Shown: one piece after another, positions 1-8,640 of the stretch
Numbering within the stretch: the stretch's first letter is position 1
How the letters are laid out: every line of letters begins with the position of its first letter
Position numbers and translations under genes: made by a program
Assembly (NCBI GenBank): GCA_963667195.1
Contig: OY762962.1
Span: 1,674,001 to 1,738,000 of the forward strand
Reading direction: 5' to 3'
DNA: 64,000 nt
Source of the DNA: UBA7703 sp963667195
GTDB lineage: Bacteria > Bacillota > Clostridia > Christensenellales > CAG-138
Notes under the pieces: model-generated
Database searches by the model: none
What the model was told of the DNA's origin: nothing
What the model saw: only the letters and a program-made list of their open reading frames with translations

Positions 1-258
1 ATGACGGATGGAACACTACACGAAATCGCGTATCACAAAGGGATGATTGTTTCCGACTCCGTTTACTACATGCTCGATCCAAACAAATGGAGCAGCTTGC
101 CTTCATGGCTCGATACATGGACAACCGTGAATCAAATCACCGGCAAGGTCTCGATAGTGGGGTTTGAAAACACCGCTTTGATGGTTACGCCAAAATGGAT
201 TGCAAACGGGGTTTATATTCATAACGAAACCGGAGAGATTTTCGCGCGAGAAATGTGA
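1..258 (+). CDS. hypothetical protein, possibly the C-terminal part of a longer gene
   Basis: An open frame covers the first 85 codons and ends in TGA at 256-258. The window begins exactly on an ATG, so it cannot be told whether this is the true start or an internal methionine. The product is soluble-looking, with aromatic residues and a tail reading HNETGEIFAREM. I recognise no family. A following gene remnant begins 15 bases downstream behind a GAGGTAAAG ribosome site, so the two could have been cotranscribed. Confidence 0.4.
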   Translation: MTDGTLHEIAYHKGMIVSDSVYYMLDPNKWSSLPSWLDTWTTVNQITGKVSIVGFENTALMVTPKWIANGVYIHNETGEIFAREM

Positions 259-272
259 CACAGAGGTAAAGT

Positions 273-1782
273 ATGAAAACACACTCCACCGACCAACTCC
301 TCACCCTCGGCATGGCGCTTACCACCGACAAGCGAGCGATGGAGCGGCGCGTGCGCGGCGTGTTCGCGCGAAAGCGGAGCACAAAGGGAGCTCTCGCTCT
401 CTCCGCGGTGCTCGCGCTCGCGCTTGGGTTTGCAGCGTTTACGACGGCGTGTCAGCCGGGGAACAGACTCTGGTGAACCGATCTTTCAGGCAGGGTGCAC
501 CTGCTGCAAGTCAGCGAACCGTTTGAGCGCGTTGCCGCGGGCAAACCCGCCAAGGCGGGCGGGCTTGACATGCCGCAGCGCATGGACGAGGAAGTGTCCG
601 GCCTTCCGGACGGCATGCATCTCTCCGTCCACGCGCAGGTCGCGGGACTTGCGCAGAGCGAGTATCCCGTTTACCTCTTGCAGAATGCGCAGTTTACGCA
701 GGCGGAGATGGATTCGCTCACGACGATCCTTTCGGGGAACGCGCCGCAGGTGCAGACCGATTTTTCGGGCGGGAAACCACGCTATACCAGAGCGGAACTC
801 TTGCAGGCGAGGGCAATTCACGTGTCCCGCCTGACTGACAAAAAATGGGCATATATTCTCACGGAGACGCAGCAGCAGATTGAGGACATTGACCAGCTGC
901 TGTTGGATGCGCCGGATGCCGTAACGCTGCTGCCGGACAACGTCGAGGTGATCCACTATGCGGGGATCGATATCCCGATCAGCAGAGATGCGGACTTCTA
1001 CCAGACTTCCGGCAGGCGGATGACCATACAAGCGCATTATACGCAGGAAGGCTCCGGCCAAAGTGATTCCTTTGCGGTATATCCCGGCAGCCTCAATGGA
1101 GGAGTCACGCCCGGCAAGGAGCCGATCGATGCAGCACAAGCAGAGGATCTTACAATACACTTGCTCGATCAGCTTGGCGTTGAGGCGGTACACGCGAAGC
1201 TACCGATCGATGCGATTGACGGAGACGACCACTACGCAATCAACTATGCAGGAATCGGCGATGAAATTCGAGGCCATGGGCGGCGTAATCACGAAGGCCG
1301 GCGGAACGCTGAGAGGCGAGGAGATGTTCTCGATTCAATATGACGCACAGGGGCTCTATTCGTTCAGCTGGCAAAACCGCAGGCGCATGATCGGGTGCGT
1401 GAATGCTAACGTGCCGCTCCTGCCGTTTGAGCAGGTGTATCAGTCCTTCCTCAACGAAGCGCGCGGGCAGAATCTTTGGAAGAAGACGGTAGAGTGGAAC
1501 TACGGATTTACCTATCAGGGTATCGATCTCACTGTTTCCGAATTCTCGCTGGCGTTTACGACGATCGCCTGCGGAGCGGATAATTCGCTTTGCTATGTGA
1601 TTCCCGTTTGGCGCGTAATCGGAAGGCTGGAGGGAACGATGCCGGTCGGTGATCGCGAGATCACGTCTGACGAAGCAGTTACCGCGCCAAAAACCGACAG
1701 CTTGCTCATGATGATCAACGCGATTGACGGAACGGTACTGTATGTGGATGACGACAGCGCAAGCAGATATGCTGCGAACTAG
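273..1782 (+). pseudogene. frameshifted membrane-anchored clostridial protein (DUF6034-like) remnant
   Basis: The N-terminus at 273-476 has a basic cytoplasmic stretch (MERRVRGVFARKRSTKG) and one hydrophobic segment ending in FTTACQPG, then hits a stop. Continuous homologous-looking sequence resumes in other frames: GTDSGEPIFQAG in frame 1 (about 459-494), GAPAAS in frame 2 (about 493-512), then frame 3 from SEPFERV to INYAG (about 515-1250), and frame 1 again from MKFEAMGGV (1261) to the TAG at 1780. Read together they give one ectodomain of about 480 residues. Four frame changes are needed, three within about 70 bases, so this is a decayed gene or a low-quality stretch. The N-terminal style resembles DUF6034 proteins of Clostridia; that family name is from memory and tentative. 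A clean terminator follows. Confidence 0.7.
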
Positions 1783-1805
1783 AACGGTCGATTCCCACAA
1801 AAATG

Positions 1806-1829
1806 GAGGCGCAAATGCGCCTCTTTTTT
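1806..1829 (+). terminator. intrinsic terminator after the frameshifted gene
   Basis: A perfect 7-bp stem GAGGCGC/GCGCCTC with an AAAT loop is followed by six T residues. Confidence 0.85.
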
Positions 1830-1877
1830 GCAACAATGGGTTTTGAAATATAATGCGAGAAAATTATTAAAATGATA

Positions 1878-1907
1878 TTGACAATAGTGTGTGACGTACA
1901 CTATAAT
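1878..1907 (+). promoter_or_regulatory. padR promoter with embedded operator-like dyad
   Basis: A perfect TTGACA (1878-1883) and a perfect TATAAT (1902-1907) are separated by 18 bp. Between and overlapping them lies the dyad ATAGTGT-N7-ACACTAT (1884-1904). PadR regulators usually autoregulate through dyads with an ATGT/ACAT-like core placed on their own promoter, so this is the likely operator of the next gene. Confidence 0.8.
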
Positions 1908-1926
1908 ACACACGAGGTGAAACGAA

Positions 1927-2283
1927 ATGCCGGAACTGGATACCATGCAAAATCTTTTGACCGAGCTTCGCCGCGGGAGCCTGACGCTCGCCGTACTGGG
2001 AAGCCTTCGGGAGCCGAGATACGGCTATGCGCTCCTGCAAACCCTGCAGGAACAGCACATCGATATCGAGGCAAACACGCTTTATCCGCTGCTGAGGCGG
2101 CTCGAAAGCCAGGAGCTCTTGACCAGCGACTGGGACACAAGCGAGAGCAGACCGAGAAAGTATTACACCGTCAGCCTGCGAGGCCGGGAGGTGCTGGAGC
2201 AGCTGCTGCGGGAATGGGGGAACATGCAGAGGAGCATCGAGGCCATCTGCGGAAAGGGAAAGGACAATGGAACAGTCAAATAA
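1927..2283 (+). CDS. PadR family transcriptional regulator
   Basis: This 118-residue protein is a PadR-type winged-helix repressor. The N-terminal helix pair leads into LRRGSLTLAVLGSL, then GYALLQTLQ and the recognition segment ANTLYPLLRRLESQELL, followed by the wing SRPRKYYTVSLRGREVLEQL. It is of the short PadR class, with a brief C-terminal dimerisation helix. An AGGTGAAACGAA ribosome site precedes the ATG. It overlaps the downstream HAAS membrane protein by 17 bases, the usual PadR-HAAS arrangement in Bacillota, where the pair commonly senses envelope stress or a small molecule. The promoter dyad just upstream points to autoregulation. The inducer cannot be read from sequence. Confidence 0.93.
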   Translation: MPELDTMQNLLTELRRGSLTLAVLGSLREPRYGYALLQTLQEQHIDIEANTLYPLLRRLESQELLTSDWDTSESRPRKYYTVSLRGREVLEQLLREWGNMQRSIEAICGKGKDNGTVK

Positions 2284-3289
2284 AAATCTGATCGAGCGGT
2301 ATGTCTACGACGTCACCCGCCGCCTGCCCGAGAAGGATCGGGAGGATGTGAAAAAGGAGCTCCGCGCGAATATCTACGACATGCTGCCGGAAAACGCGAG
2401 CGATGAAGCGGTGAAGAAGGTACTCTACGAGTTGGGCTCGCCCGCATCTCTTGCGGAGCAATATCGCTCGCACCCGCGTTACCTGATTTCGCCCGCGTAT
2501 TATGACGAGTATGTGCGCGCGCTGAAGTGGATTCTGCCGCTCGTGGGTGTGCTGGTGATGCTCATCGGCTTTGCGGTCGGTGCGGTTGACGCAACAAAGG
2601 GCGGCACGACGAGCCTGCCGTTTGTGATCAGCGGAATTATTTCGAGCGGGGTCAGCATGGGCGTTTCCGCGGCCTTCCAGGCGCTGGTTTGGACGACGAT
2701 CGGCTTTGCCATCGCCGAGCGCAGCGGAGAGAAGAAGCCGAAGGTTGGCGAGCATGGCTGGCGGGTGGAAGACCTGCCTGAGGTGCAGAATCCCAAGGCC
2801 GCCATTCCGCTTTCGGAAGGGATTGCGGAGCTGGTCGTGTCTGTGCTGTTTTCGATCTTAGGTCTGCTCTATTGCTCCGGCCAGCTGCCGTTAATGATGG
2901 TTTTCGCGCAGGGCGACATGGTGTTTTACAATATCCTGAGCGAGCGGTTTTTGACGCTGCTGATTCCGGTCATCCTTATCTCTCTCGCGCTTGCGGTCGT
3001 TCAGGCGATTGCAAAGATCAACGACCGCCGCTGGTCGGTGTTCGTCTGCTCGTCGGTTGTGATCAAGAAGATCGTCGATATGTCGATGACGCTCTACCTG
3101 CTCAACCAGCCGGATATCCTCAGCACCGAGTTCGCCGGATTTCTTTCCAGCGTGGGTCTAAGCAACATCTTCCCGTTTGCCAATAACGGACAGTTCTTCG
3201 TCATCCTGATCTCGGTACTGGTCGTGATCGGCACCATCAGCGACAGCATAAAGGCGATCAAGAACACCGTGCAGGCGTATGTGAAATAA
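2267..3289 (+). CDS. HAAS domain-containing membrane protein
   Basis: The 340-residue product starts with a soluble helical HAAS (DUF1700-type) domain of about 80 residues: LIERYVYDVTRRLPEKDREDVKKEL, then a segment on LYELGSPASLAEQY. After this come roughly six hydrophobic segments, including ILPLVGVLVMLIGFAVG near residue 88, SEGIAELVVSVLFSILGLLY near 190, and FFVILISVLVVIGTIS at the end. HAAS proteins are the obligate partners of PadR regulators and are thought to signal through them from the membrane. The start overlaps padR by 17 bases, so translation is probably coupled. A bidirectional terminator follows the stop. Confidence 0.88.
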   Translation: MEQSNKNLIERYVYDVTRRLPEKDREDVKKELRANIYDMLPENASDEAVKKVLYELGSPASLAEQYRSHPRYLISPAYYDEYVRALKWILPLVGVLVMLIGFAVGAVDATKGGTTSLPFVISGIISSGVSMGVSAAFQALVWTTIGFAIAERSGEKKPKVGEHGWRVEDLPEVQNPKAAIPLSEGIAELVVSVLFSILGLLYCSGQLPLMMVFAQGDMVFYNILSERFLTLLIPVILISLALAVVQAIAKINDRRWSVFVCSSVVIKKIVDMSMTLYLLNQPDILSTEFAGFLSSVGLSNIFPFANNGQFFVILISVLVVIGTISDSIKAIKNTVQAYVK

Positions 3290-3305
3290 CGCGAGTGAAT
3301 ACAAC

Positions 3306-3331
3306 AAAAAAAGGCCTTACAGCCTTTTTTT
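3306..3331. terminator. bidirectional intrinsic terminator
   Basis: A-rich and T-rich tracts flank the stem AAGGC/GCCTT, so the hairpin can end both the HAAS gene (plus) and the aldolase gene (minus). Confidence 0.8.
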
Positions 3332-3342
3332 GTTTGTTATCG

Positions 3343-4110
3343 TTACTTTCCTGCGTCGCGCAGAGCGGGCAGCCCGGTTGTGGCTCCAAGGGACATCAGC
3401 CCGATGTCGCTGCTCCACATGTTCAGCTGCATCCCGCGCGTGACCCACGGCAGCAGCGGCTTGAGTGCGCCGAAGTGCGCGCCGGAGAATTTTCCGTGCG
3501 CCTTTGCCGCGGCGACGACGCGAGAGAACGCGTCCACGATCTCCGGATCGTCAAAATGATCCAGCTTGCCGTAGTCCTGCGTCATGTCGTTCGGCCCGAT
3601 CAGCGCGGCGTCGATGCCGTCCACCGCCATGATTTCGTCGATGTGCTGCACGCCCGCGCGGCTCTCGATCTGGCAGAGCAGGATGTTTTCCTCGTTTGCG
3701 CGCGCCATGTAGGAAACGCCGTCCACCTTCGCAAAGTCCGTGTGCGGGCGGGAGAGGGAGACGCCGCGGTGTCCCATCGGCGCATATTTCGTGCAGTCCA
3801 CGAGCATCTGCGCCTGCTCCGCGCTCTCGGTATTCGGAAGCAAGAGGCCGTTTGCACCCATCTCGGTGAACTTCAGCGCGTGCTCGCGCCGCATCTCGGG
3901 GATGCGCACCATCGCGGGCAGGCCGATTGCGCGCGCAACCGCGATCATGTCCGCGACCTCACGCGTGTTAAACGAGCCGTGTTCGCAGTCGATGATGAAG
4001 AAATCGAAGCCGTATTGCTGCAGAAGTTTTGCCATATCGGCGGAGGCAAACGTGGTCACCATCGTGCCTACGACATGCTCGCCGTTTCTTAAACGTTGTT
4101 TGAGGTTCAT
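3343..4110 (-). CDS. HpcH/HpaI family aldolase
   Basis: This 255-residue class II, metal-dependent aldolase of the HpcH/RhmA/GarL family would cleave a 2-keto-3-deoxy sugar acid to pyruvate and an aldehyde. The family residues are present: H44 in DCEHG, R69 in MVRIPE, and the metal ligands E149 in QIESRAG and D175 in IGPNDMT. Length is normal. It lies 30 bases downstream of a PfkB kinase in the same direction, so the two form an operon. The kinase/aldolase pairing suggests catabolism of a keto-deoxy sugar acid, though HpcH enzymes usually act on non-phosphorylated substrates, so the kinase and aldolase may not act consecutively. The exact substrate is not determinable. Confidence 0.88.
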   Translation of the reverse strand: MNLKQRLRNGEHVVGTMVTTFASADMAKLLQQYGFDFFIIDCEHGSFNTREVADMIAVARAIGLPAMVRIPEMRREHALKFTEMGANGLLLPNTESAEQAQMLVDCTKYAPMGHRGVSLSRPHTDFAKVDGVSYMARANEENILLCQIESRAGVQHIDEIMAVDGIDAALIGPNDMTQDYGKLDHFDDPEIVDAFSRVVAAAKAHGKFSGAHFGALKPLLPWVTRGMQLNMWSSDIGLMSLGATTGLPALRDAGK

Positions 4111-4140
4111 ATAATTCTATCTATCCTTCCTGAACGATCG

Positions 4141-5154
4141 TCATTCCAACTCGTTCAGCGCCACAAGGCTTACCTTGCAGGGCTTTGTTTGCATGAGGGC
4201 GTTCACTTCCGCGAGCGAAGGAATCGCCTGACCGATTACGCCGCGCTTGGTGACGACCAGCGTTCCCGCGCAGTTGCAGAACAGCGCAGTGTCAGCGAGC
4301 GACATGCCCCGCTGGATAGCCACCACCAGCGCCGCGGCAAACGTGTCTCCTGCGCCGGTCGGGTCAACCACGGGCACGTCGATGCCGTCACAGAGGGCGA
4401 CCATGCCATCCGCGCTGACCGCGCCGCCGTTTTTGTCCATCGTCAGCGCGACGACCCTGGGACCTAGCTCATGCAGCGCGCGCAGCACATCTCCTACGCT
4501 CTGCTTGCCGGTGATCTGGCGCCCTTCCGCGAGCGTCGGCGCGATGATGTCCGCCATGCGGATAACACCGATCATCCGCTCGATGGACTCCTTGCGGTTG
4601 AGTTCCGCGCGGATGTTGGGATCAAAGCTCAACAGCACGCCGCGCTCTTTTGCGGTGCGTGCGGCAAAGAGGCTCGCTTCCCGCAGCTCGGGGCTCAGGT
4701 CGAGCAGCATGCCCGGGAAATGCAGCGCATATGCGCTGTCAAACGCCTCCGTATCCAGCTCCTCAGCGCGGTAAAGGCTGCCGACCGAACGGGAACGGTA
4801 ATATTCATAGTTGCGGTTGCCATCCGGCAGATATTCGATGAACGCAAGCCCGATCTGGCCTTCGTCAGACGTGACCACGTGCCGCATATCGACGCCGAAG
4901 TCGCTAATCGTTTGATACACCATGCTGCTCAATGCATCTTTTCCGACCTTGCCGAGAAAGCCGCTGCTTGCGCCCAGCGCCGTGACGGCGCATGCGAAAA
5001 TACCAGCACTTCCGCTGGCTACCTTTAACACAGCGCCCGTTTTTTCGATTCGGCCGCCGTCTTCTACGGGGATGAGGTCTACCAAAAGCTCGCCAAGCGA
5101 GAGAATCCGTCCGTCACTGCGGGATTGTGTTTGCGCGTTGCATGCGTTTGTCAT
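4141..5154 (-). CDS. PfkB family sugar kinase (2-keto-3-deoxygluconate kinase-like)
   Basis: A ribokinase-fold kinase of 337 residues. The N-terminal PfkB signature is at GELLVDLIP and GGSAGIFACAVTALGAS-like residues 45-63, and the C-terminal anion-hole and catalytic motif is DPTGAGDTF with D270 as catalytic base. The substrate is most likely a keto sugar acid or related sugar, inferred from the HpcH-type aldolase next in the operon. An AAGGGAA ribosome site precedes the ATG. The gene diverges from a LacI regulator that probably controls it. The C-terminal tail after residue 310 is a little longer than usual. Fructokinase activity is an alternative. Confidence 0.85.
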   Translation of the reverse strand: MTNACNAQTQSRSDGRILSLGELLVDLIPVEDGGRIEKTGAVLKVASGSAGIFACAVTALGASSGFLGKVGKDALSSMVYQTISDFGVDMRHVVTSDEGQIGLAFIEYLPDGNRNYEYYRSRSVGSLYRAEELDTEAFDSAYALHFPGMLLDLSPELREASLFAARTAKERGVLLSFDPNIRAELNRKESIERMIGVIRMADIIAPTLAEGRQITGKQSVGDVLRALHELGPRVVALTMDKNGGAVSADGMVALCDGIDVPVVDPTGAGDTFAAALVVAIQRGMSLADTALFCNCAGTLVVTKRGVIGQAIPSLAEVNALMQTKPCKVSLVALNELE

Positions 5155-5253
5155 AATGCGTTCCCTTTGGGCGCGCCATGTGCGCCATTGGTATTTTTGC
5201 CTGGGATCACTGCAACGCGACTAGAAACGACTTAACTAATACTCACATCTAAT

Positions 5254-5282
5254 AAAATAGCAAAAAAGTGCTGAAAAGTCAA
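5254..5282 (-). promoter_or_regulatory. predicted promoter of the kinase-aldolase operon
   Basis: Reading the minus strand, TTGACT (5277-5282) and TATTTT (5254-5259) are 17 bp apart, about 100 bases before the kinase start. Confidence 0.6.
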
Positions 5283-5384
5283 TAAACCCAGCGCCTCAAG
5301 TAAAGATTTCTTTTGCCATTTTCGGGATTATCATCATAATTCAGCATGAAACCGTGAAATATCGCGTGAATGCGCAAAAAGCGT

Positions 5385-5413
5385 TTGACAGAGCGCATAA
5401 AATTCGTTATGAT
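5385..5413 (+). promoter_or_regulatory. predicted promoter of the lacI-type gene; remainder of 5155-5463 gap
   Basis: TTGACA (5385-5390) and TATGAT (5408-5413) are 17 bp apart. The 309-base divergent gap between kinase and regulator holds this promoter and the opposing one at 5254-5282. I could not find a convincing CG-centred LacI operator palindrome in it. Confidence 0.7.
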
Positions 5414-5463
5414 TTATTAGGAATTATTAGTTTCGATTCGATGGTTTGTGAGGTAATAATATC

Positions 5464-6570
5464 ATGAAAAAGGTCACGTCTCAGGACGTCGCGGCGCGCG
5501 CGGGCGTGTCTCAGTCCGCGGTGTCGCTCATCCTCAATGAGAGCGACAAGGTGCTCTTTAACGAGGAGACAAAGCAGCGCGTGGTGCAGGCGGCGCAGGA
5601 GCTTGGCTACGAGCTGCCAAAGCGCAAAAAGCGCGCGCCCTCCTCGCGCACGGGCATTCTGCTGCTCTTTACCCCGACGCTGAACAACCCCTTTTACGCG
5701 GAGCTGGTGCAGACGGTGGAGAGTTATGCGGACGCCTGCGGCTATTGCGTGATCGTCTGCAACACGCTTCGCAAGCCCGAACTCGAACGTTATTATCTCG
5801 AAACGTTCCTTAAAACGCGCGTGGACGGCATGATCTTTACATTTCTGCCGAGCTTTCCGGAGATCGTGGAAAACGTGGCGGACAGCGTGCCTTCCGTGCT
5901 GATCGGCGAAAAGCGCGCGGAGCAGCCAATCTGCTCCATCGAGCTGAGCAACGAGCGCGCGGGCAAGATCCTCTCCGAGCATCTCTACGCGTTGGGCCAT
6001 CGCAAGTTTTTGTTTGTCTCGACGCCGTTTAACCAGCTCACTCTCGCGCGCCAGCAGCGCCTTGAGGGAATCCGCGCGTTCCTGCGCGCGCAGGGATTGG
6101 GTGAGGACAGCCTGGAGCTGCTCGCTTCCGAGGCGCAGACGGAGACGGACGCGCTGCCGGACGCGATGCCATATGAGTACGCGGTCGGGCGCAGGCTCAT
6201 GGGGCAGGCGCTGGAACACGGCGTGAAGGCGACCGCGATCATCGGCGTCAACGACATGACGGCAATCGGCCTCATCGACGAGATCAAGGCGCGCGGCTAC
6301 AGCGTGCCCGGCGATTTCTCTGTGTGCGGCTTTGACAATATCTTCACCTCCGCGATCTCTACGCCGCAGTTGACCACCATCGACCACCATTTGCAGGTAC
6401 GCTGCAAGGCCGCGGTAGATCAGATCACGGCGCGAAGGCGCGAACTCAGCGAGGCGCTGCTGCCGCCCGTGATCAACAAGGTGGAGTATTCGCCCAGGCT
6501 CGTCGTTCGCGCGTCCACTGGTCCTGCGCGCGAAGGCGCCGTCGGCAGAAAGCGCGAGAAAAATGTTTAA
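5464..6570 (+). CDS. LacI family transcriptional regulator
   Basis: The 368-residue protein has the LacI helix-turn-helix at residues 1-50 (VTSQDVAARAGVSQSAVSLILN), a basic hinge (KRKKRAPSSRT), and a periplasmic-binding-protein-like sugar domain from GILLLFTPTLNNPFYAELV to the C-terminus, with the typical GVNDMTAIGLIDEI and DFSVCGFDNI segments. The start is supported by GAGGTAAT about 8 bases upstream. It is divergent from the sugar kinase/aldolase pair and overlaps a DUF624 protein by 8 bases. The arrangement suggests local control of sugar or sugar-acid use; the effector is unknown. Confidence 0.93.
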   Translation: MKKVTSQDVAARAGVSQSAVSLILNESDKVLFNEETKQRVVQAAQELGYELPKRKKRAPSSRTGILLLFTPTLNNPFYAELVQTVESYADACGYCVIVCNTLRKPELERYYLETFLKTRVDGMIFTFLPSFPEIVENVADSVPSVLIGEKRAEQPICSIELSNERAGKILSEHLYALGHRKFLFVSTPFNQLTLARQQRLEGIRAFLRAQGLGEDSLELLASEAQTETDALPDAMPYEYAVGRRLMGQALEHGVKATAIIGVNDMTAIGLIDEIKARGYSVPGDFSVCGFDNIFTSAISTPQLTTIDHHLQVRCKAAVDQITARRRELSEALLPPVINKVEYSPRLVVRASTGPAREGAVGRKREKNV

Positions 6571-7438
6571 AGGCTTGTTTTACCCGAAAGCCCCGCTGGA
6601 AGATTTGCCGCCGCAACTGCGGCCGAAGACGCGAAAGGAACTTTTTCGTCAGGCGTTCGGCAATTACTGGAGCTGGTTTTTCATGGTCAACCTGGTGACG
6701 TATCTGTTCTACCTGCCCGCGAGCATCTGGACGGAGCTGTCGCTGGAATCGCTGCTTGCCGAGGAGACGAGCGCGCTCCAAACCACGCCGTTTCTCGGCG
6801 CGTATCTCACCGGTCTATTCGTCTGCCTGTTCCTCACAGGCCCGATTCTCGCGGGGCTGACGCTGCTGATGCGCAACTGGTCGCGCGGGGAACCCTGCAT
6901 GCGCTGGCAAACGCTGTTCGGCGGCATGAAGCGAAACGTTTGGCAGGCGCTGGGCTTTTCGCTGATCGAGGGCATCATGCCGCTGGCTGCCTACAGCGCG
7001 CTGAAGTTTTACGGCAGCTTAGGCGATAGCGCGGGAATCGGTTACTATCTACTCTTTGGCTTTGTCGCGCTCGTGGTGCTTTTCACGCTGCTGATGCGGC
7101 AATTGGTGTATTCCTTGATGGTAACCTACCGCCTCAAGTTCGGACAGGTCATCAAAAACGCATTTTATCTGACGTTTCTGGAGCTTCCGAGGAGCTTTCT
7201 GACGCTGCTGATCAACCTCATTCCCGTCGCGGTGATCGCGCTGGCTTTGTGGCTGCTGCCCGCGTATTCGGGGCTTCTGGTCGTGCTCGCGCTGGCGTAT
7301 TACGCGCTGTTTGGCATCGCGCTGGAGCGCTTCATCTCCGCCTCGTTTGCCAACCGCGTTTTAGAAAAGCATATCAACGGCAAGCTGCCCGGCGCGCGCG
7401 TGGACATCGGCATGGCGAGCGAACGGGTTGTGGAATAA
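6563..7438 (+). CDS. DUF624 (YesL-like) family membrane protein
   Basis: A 291-residue polytopic protein with about six transmembrane segments and an N-terminal amphipathic lead (FRQAFGNYWSWFFMVNLVTYLFYLPAS). The conserved core LTGPILAGLTLLMRNWSRGE followed by WQTLFGGMKRNVWQALGFSLIEG is typical of DUF624/YesL proteins, which are usually found in carbohydrate-utilisation loci of Bacillota. No biochemical role is established for the family. Its start overlaps the LacI stop by 8 bases, so it is cotranscribed with the regulator. A strong terminator follows. Confidence 0.82.
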   Translation: MFKGLFYPKAPLEDLPPQLRPKTRKELFRQAFGNYWSWFFMVNLVTYLFYLPASIWTELSLESLLAEETSALQTTPFLGAYLTGLFVCLFLTGPILAGLTLLMRNWSRGEPCMRWQTLFGGMKRNVWQALGFSLIEGIMPLAAYSALKFYGSLGDSAGIGYYLLFGFVALVVLFTLLMRQLVYSLMVTYRLKFGQVIKNAFYLTFLELPRSFLTLLINLIPVAVIALALWLLPAYSGLLVVLALAYYALFGIALERFISASFANRVLEKHINGKLPGARVDIGMASERVVE

Positions 7439-7450
7439 CGCTTGTGAATC

Positions 7451-7482
7451 AAAAAAAGGCAACCCCTGCGGGTTGCTTTTTT
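7451..7482. terminator. bidirectional intrinsic terminator
   Basis: The stem GCAACCC/GGGTTGC with loop CTGC (7459-7476) is flanked by A7 on the left and T6 on the right. It ends the DUF624 gene and can also end the converging AraC gene. Confidence 0.85.
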
Positions 7483-8428
7483 ATGTGGATTGTCCGGTTT
7501 GCGCGGGCTCCGGTGGATTGACCCGCTCGCGCTGGCGGTATTGCGTCGGGGACATCCCCGCGTGCTGCTTAAAGAAGAGCGAAAGCTTGTTGTCCTCGAT
7601 AAAGCCCGTCTTTTCCGCGACGGCGCGAATCGCTAAATCGGTATACTTGAGATAATACTTGATGTACGCGACCCGTGCTTCGATGAGCTTTTGCTTAAAC
7701 GAGGTGCCGTAAAGCTCCCGAATCACGCGGTTGAGGCTGCTTGGGCTGATGTGTACCTGCTCGCAGAGGTCTTCGATGCGCGCGGAGCCGTCGAGCGACT
7801 GGCCAAAGAAGCTGTCGATGATGAGCCTTCGCGCGGAGTCGCTTTCGGCGCGCAGCATGGGCGTTACGCTCTCCTTTGCTCCGCCGTAGAGACGGCCAAG
7901 CTCCGCAAACACGCTGGAAAACAGCGCGGAAAGAAGCCCGCCGAGCACCAGCAGCGCCGAGGATTCCGAGGAGCAAACCGCGTCGGTCAACAGATTCGCA
8001 ATCGAGATGATCTGGCTGTTTGCTAAAAACTGCGCGTATTGCTCGCGCCGCAGCCGCTCCAGCGCGCCGGAGAGCACGGGCTCGCTGCGGCCGGAAAACG
8101 AGGCGGCGTCCGGCAGGATGAAGCGAATCGAACAGCGCACCTCAGAAGAGCCGGGGTTTGCGATGTGCGCATGGGTCACGAACGGAGCCAGCAGGAACAC
8201 GCTTTCGTCGGTATAGGCATGCGCGACGCCCTCGATAAACTGATAGCCGCTGCCTTTTCGGCAGAGCAGAAGCTCAAAGCTCGCGTGGACGTGGTCTTCG
8301 GAAAACGACGGACGCAGGAGGCTGTGATCCTCCAAAAAACCGCGCGCGGAAAGAAAGCACTCCACGGGTAGATCGCCCGCAAACGCGCGCACGGTAAACA
8401 CTTGATCACTGAGCTGTGTGTGTTCCAT
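7481..8428 (-). CDS. AraC family transcriptional regulator
   Basis: This 315-residue regulator has an N-terminal cupin-like sensor domain (HVHASFELLLCRKGSGYQF, then FLLAPFVTHAH) and a C-terminal AraC double helix-turn-helix. In the latter, IEDLCEQVHISPSSLNRVIRELYGTSF forms the first HTH, and AVAEKTGFIEDNKLSLFFKQHAGMSPTQYR the second, about residues 215-305. It is divergent from the six-gene aminotransferase operon, which it probably activates in response to that pathway's substrate. A short proline-rich tail ends the protein. Confidence 0.92.
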   Translation of the reverse strand: MEHTQLSDQVFTVRAFAGDLPVECFLSARGFLEDHSLLRPSFSEDHVHASFELLLCRKGSGYQFIEGVAHAYTDESVFLLAPFVTHAHIANPGSSEVRCSIRFILPDAASFSGRSEPVLSGALERLRREQYAQFLANSQIISIANLLTDAVCSSESSALLVLGGLLSALFSSVFAELGRLYGGAKESVTPMLRAESDSARRLIIDSFFGQSLDGSARIEDLCEQVHISPSSLNRVIRELYGTSFKQKLIEARVAYIKYYLKYTDLAIRAVAEKTGFIEDNKLSLFFKQHAGMSPTQYRQRERVNPPEPAQTGQST

Positions 8429-8496
8429 CGCTCTTCCTCCGTCTGTATCATTATAGCGCGATCTGAGCCGCCATCGTCAAGCCACTTGGAGTATGA

Positions 8497-8530
8497 AAAC
8501 CGCGCGAAGTGAAAAAAACACGCGCGGTTT
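8497..8530. promoter_or_regulatory. inverted repeat in the divergent AraC/operon gap
   Basis: A perfect 10-bp inverted repeat, AAACCGCGCG (8497-8506) and CGCGCGGTTT (8521-8530), is separated by the A-rich spacer AAGTGAAAAAAACA. It lies between the two divergent starts and is a candidate operator, although AraC proteins more often bind direct repeats. Confidence 0.45.
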
Positions 8531-8640
8531 CGGCATGGCGGGGAAGAGACGCGCGGGATAATATGATGTTGAACCATTGCGGAGGTCTTCCGCAGGATTG
8601 CAAGCTGTTTTTTACAATATGAATCTGGAGGAACAATACC

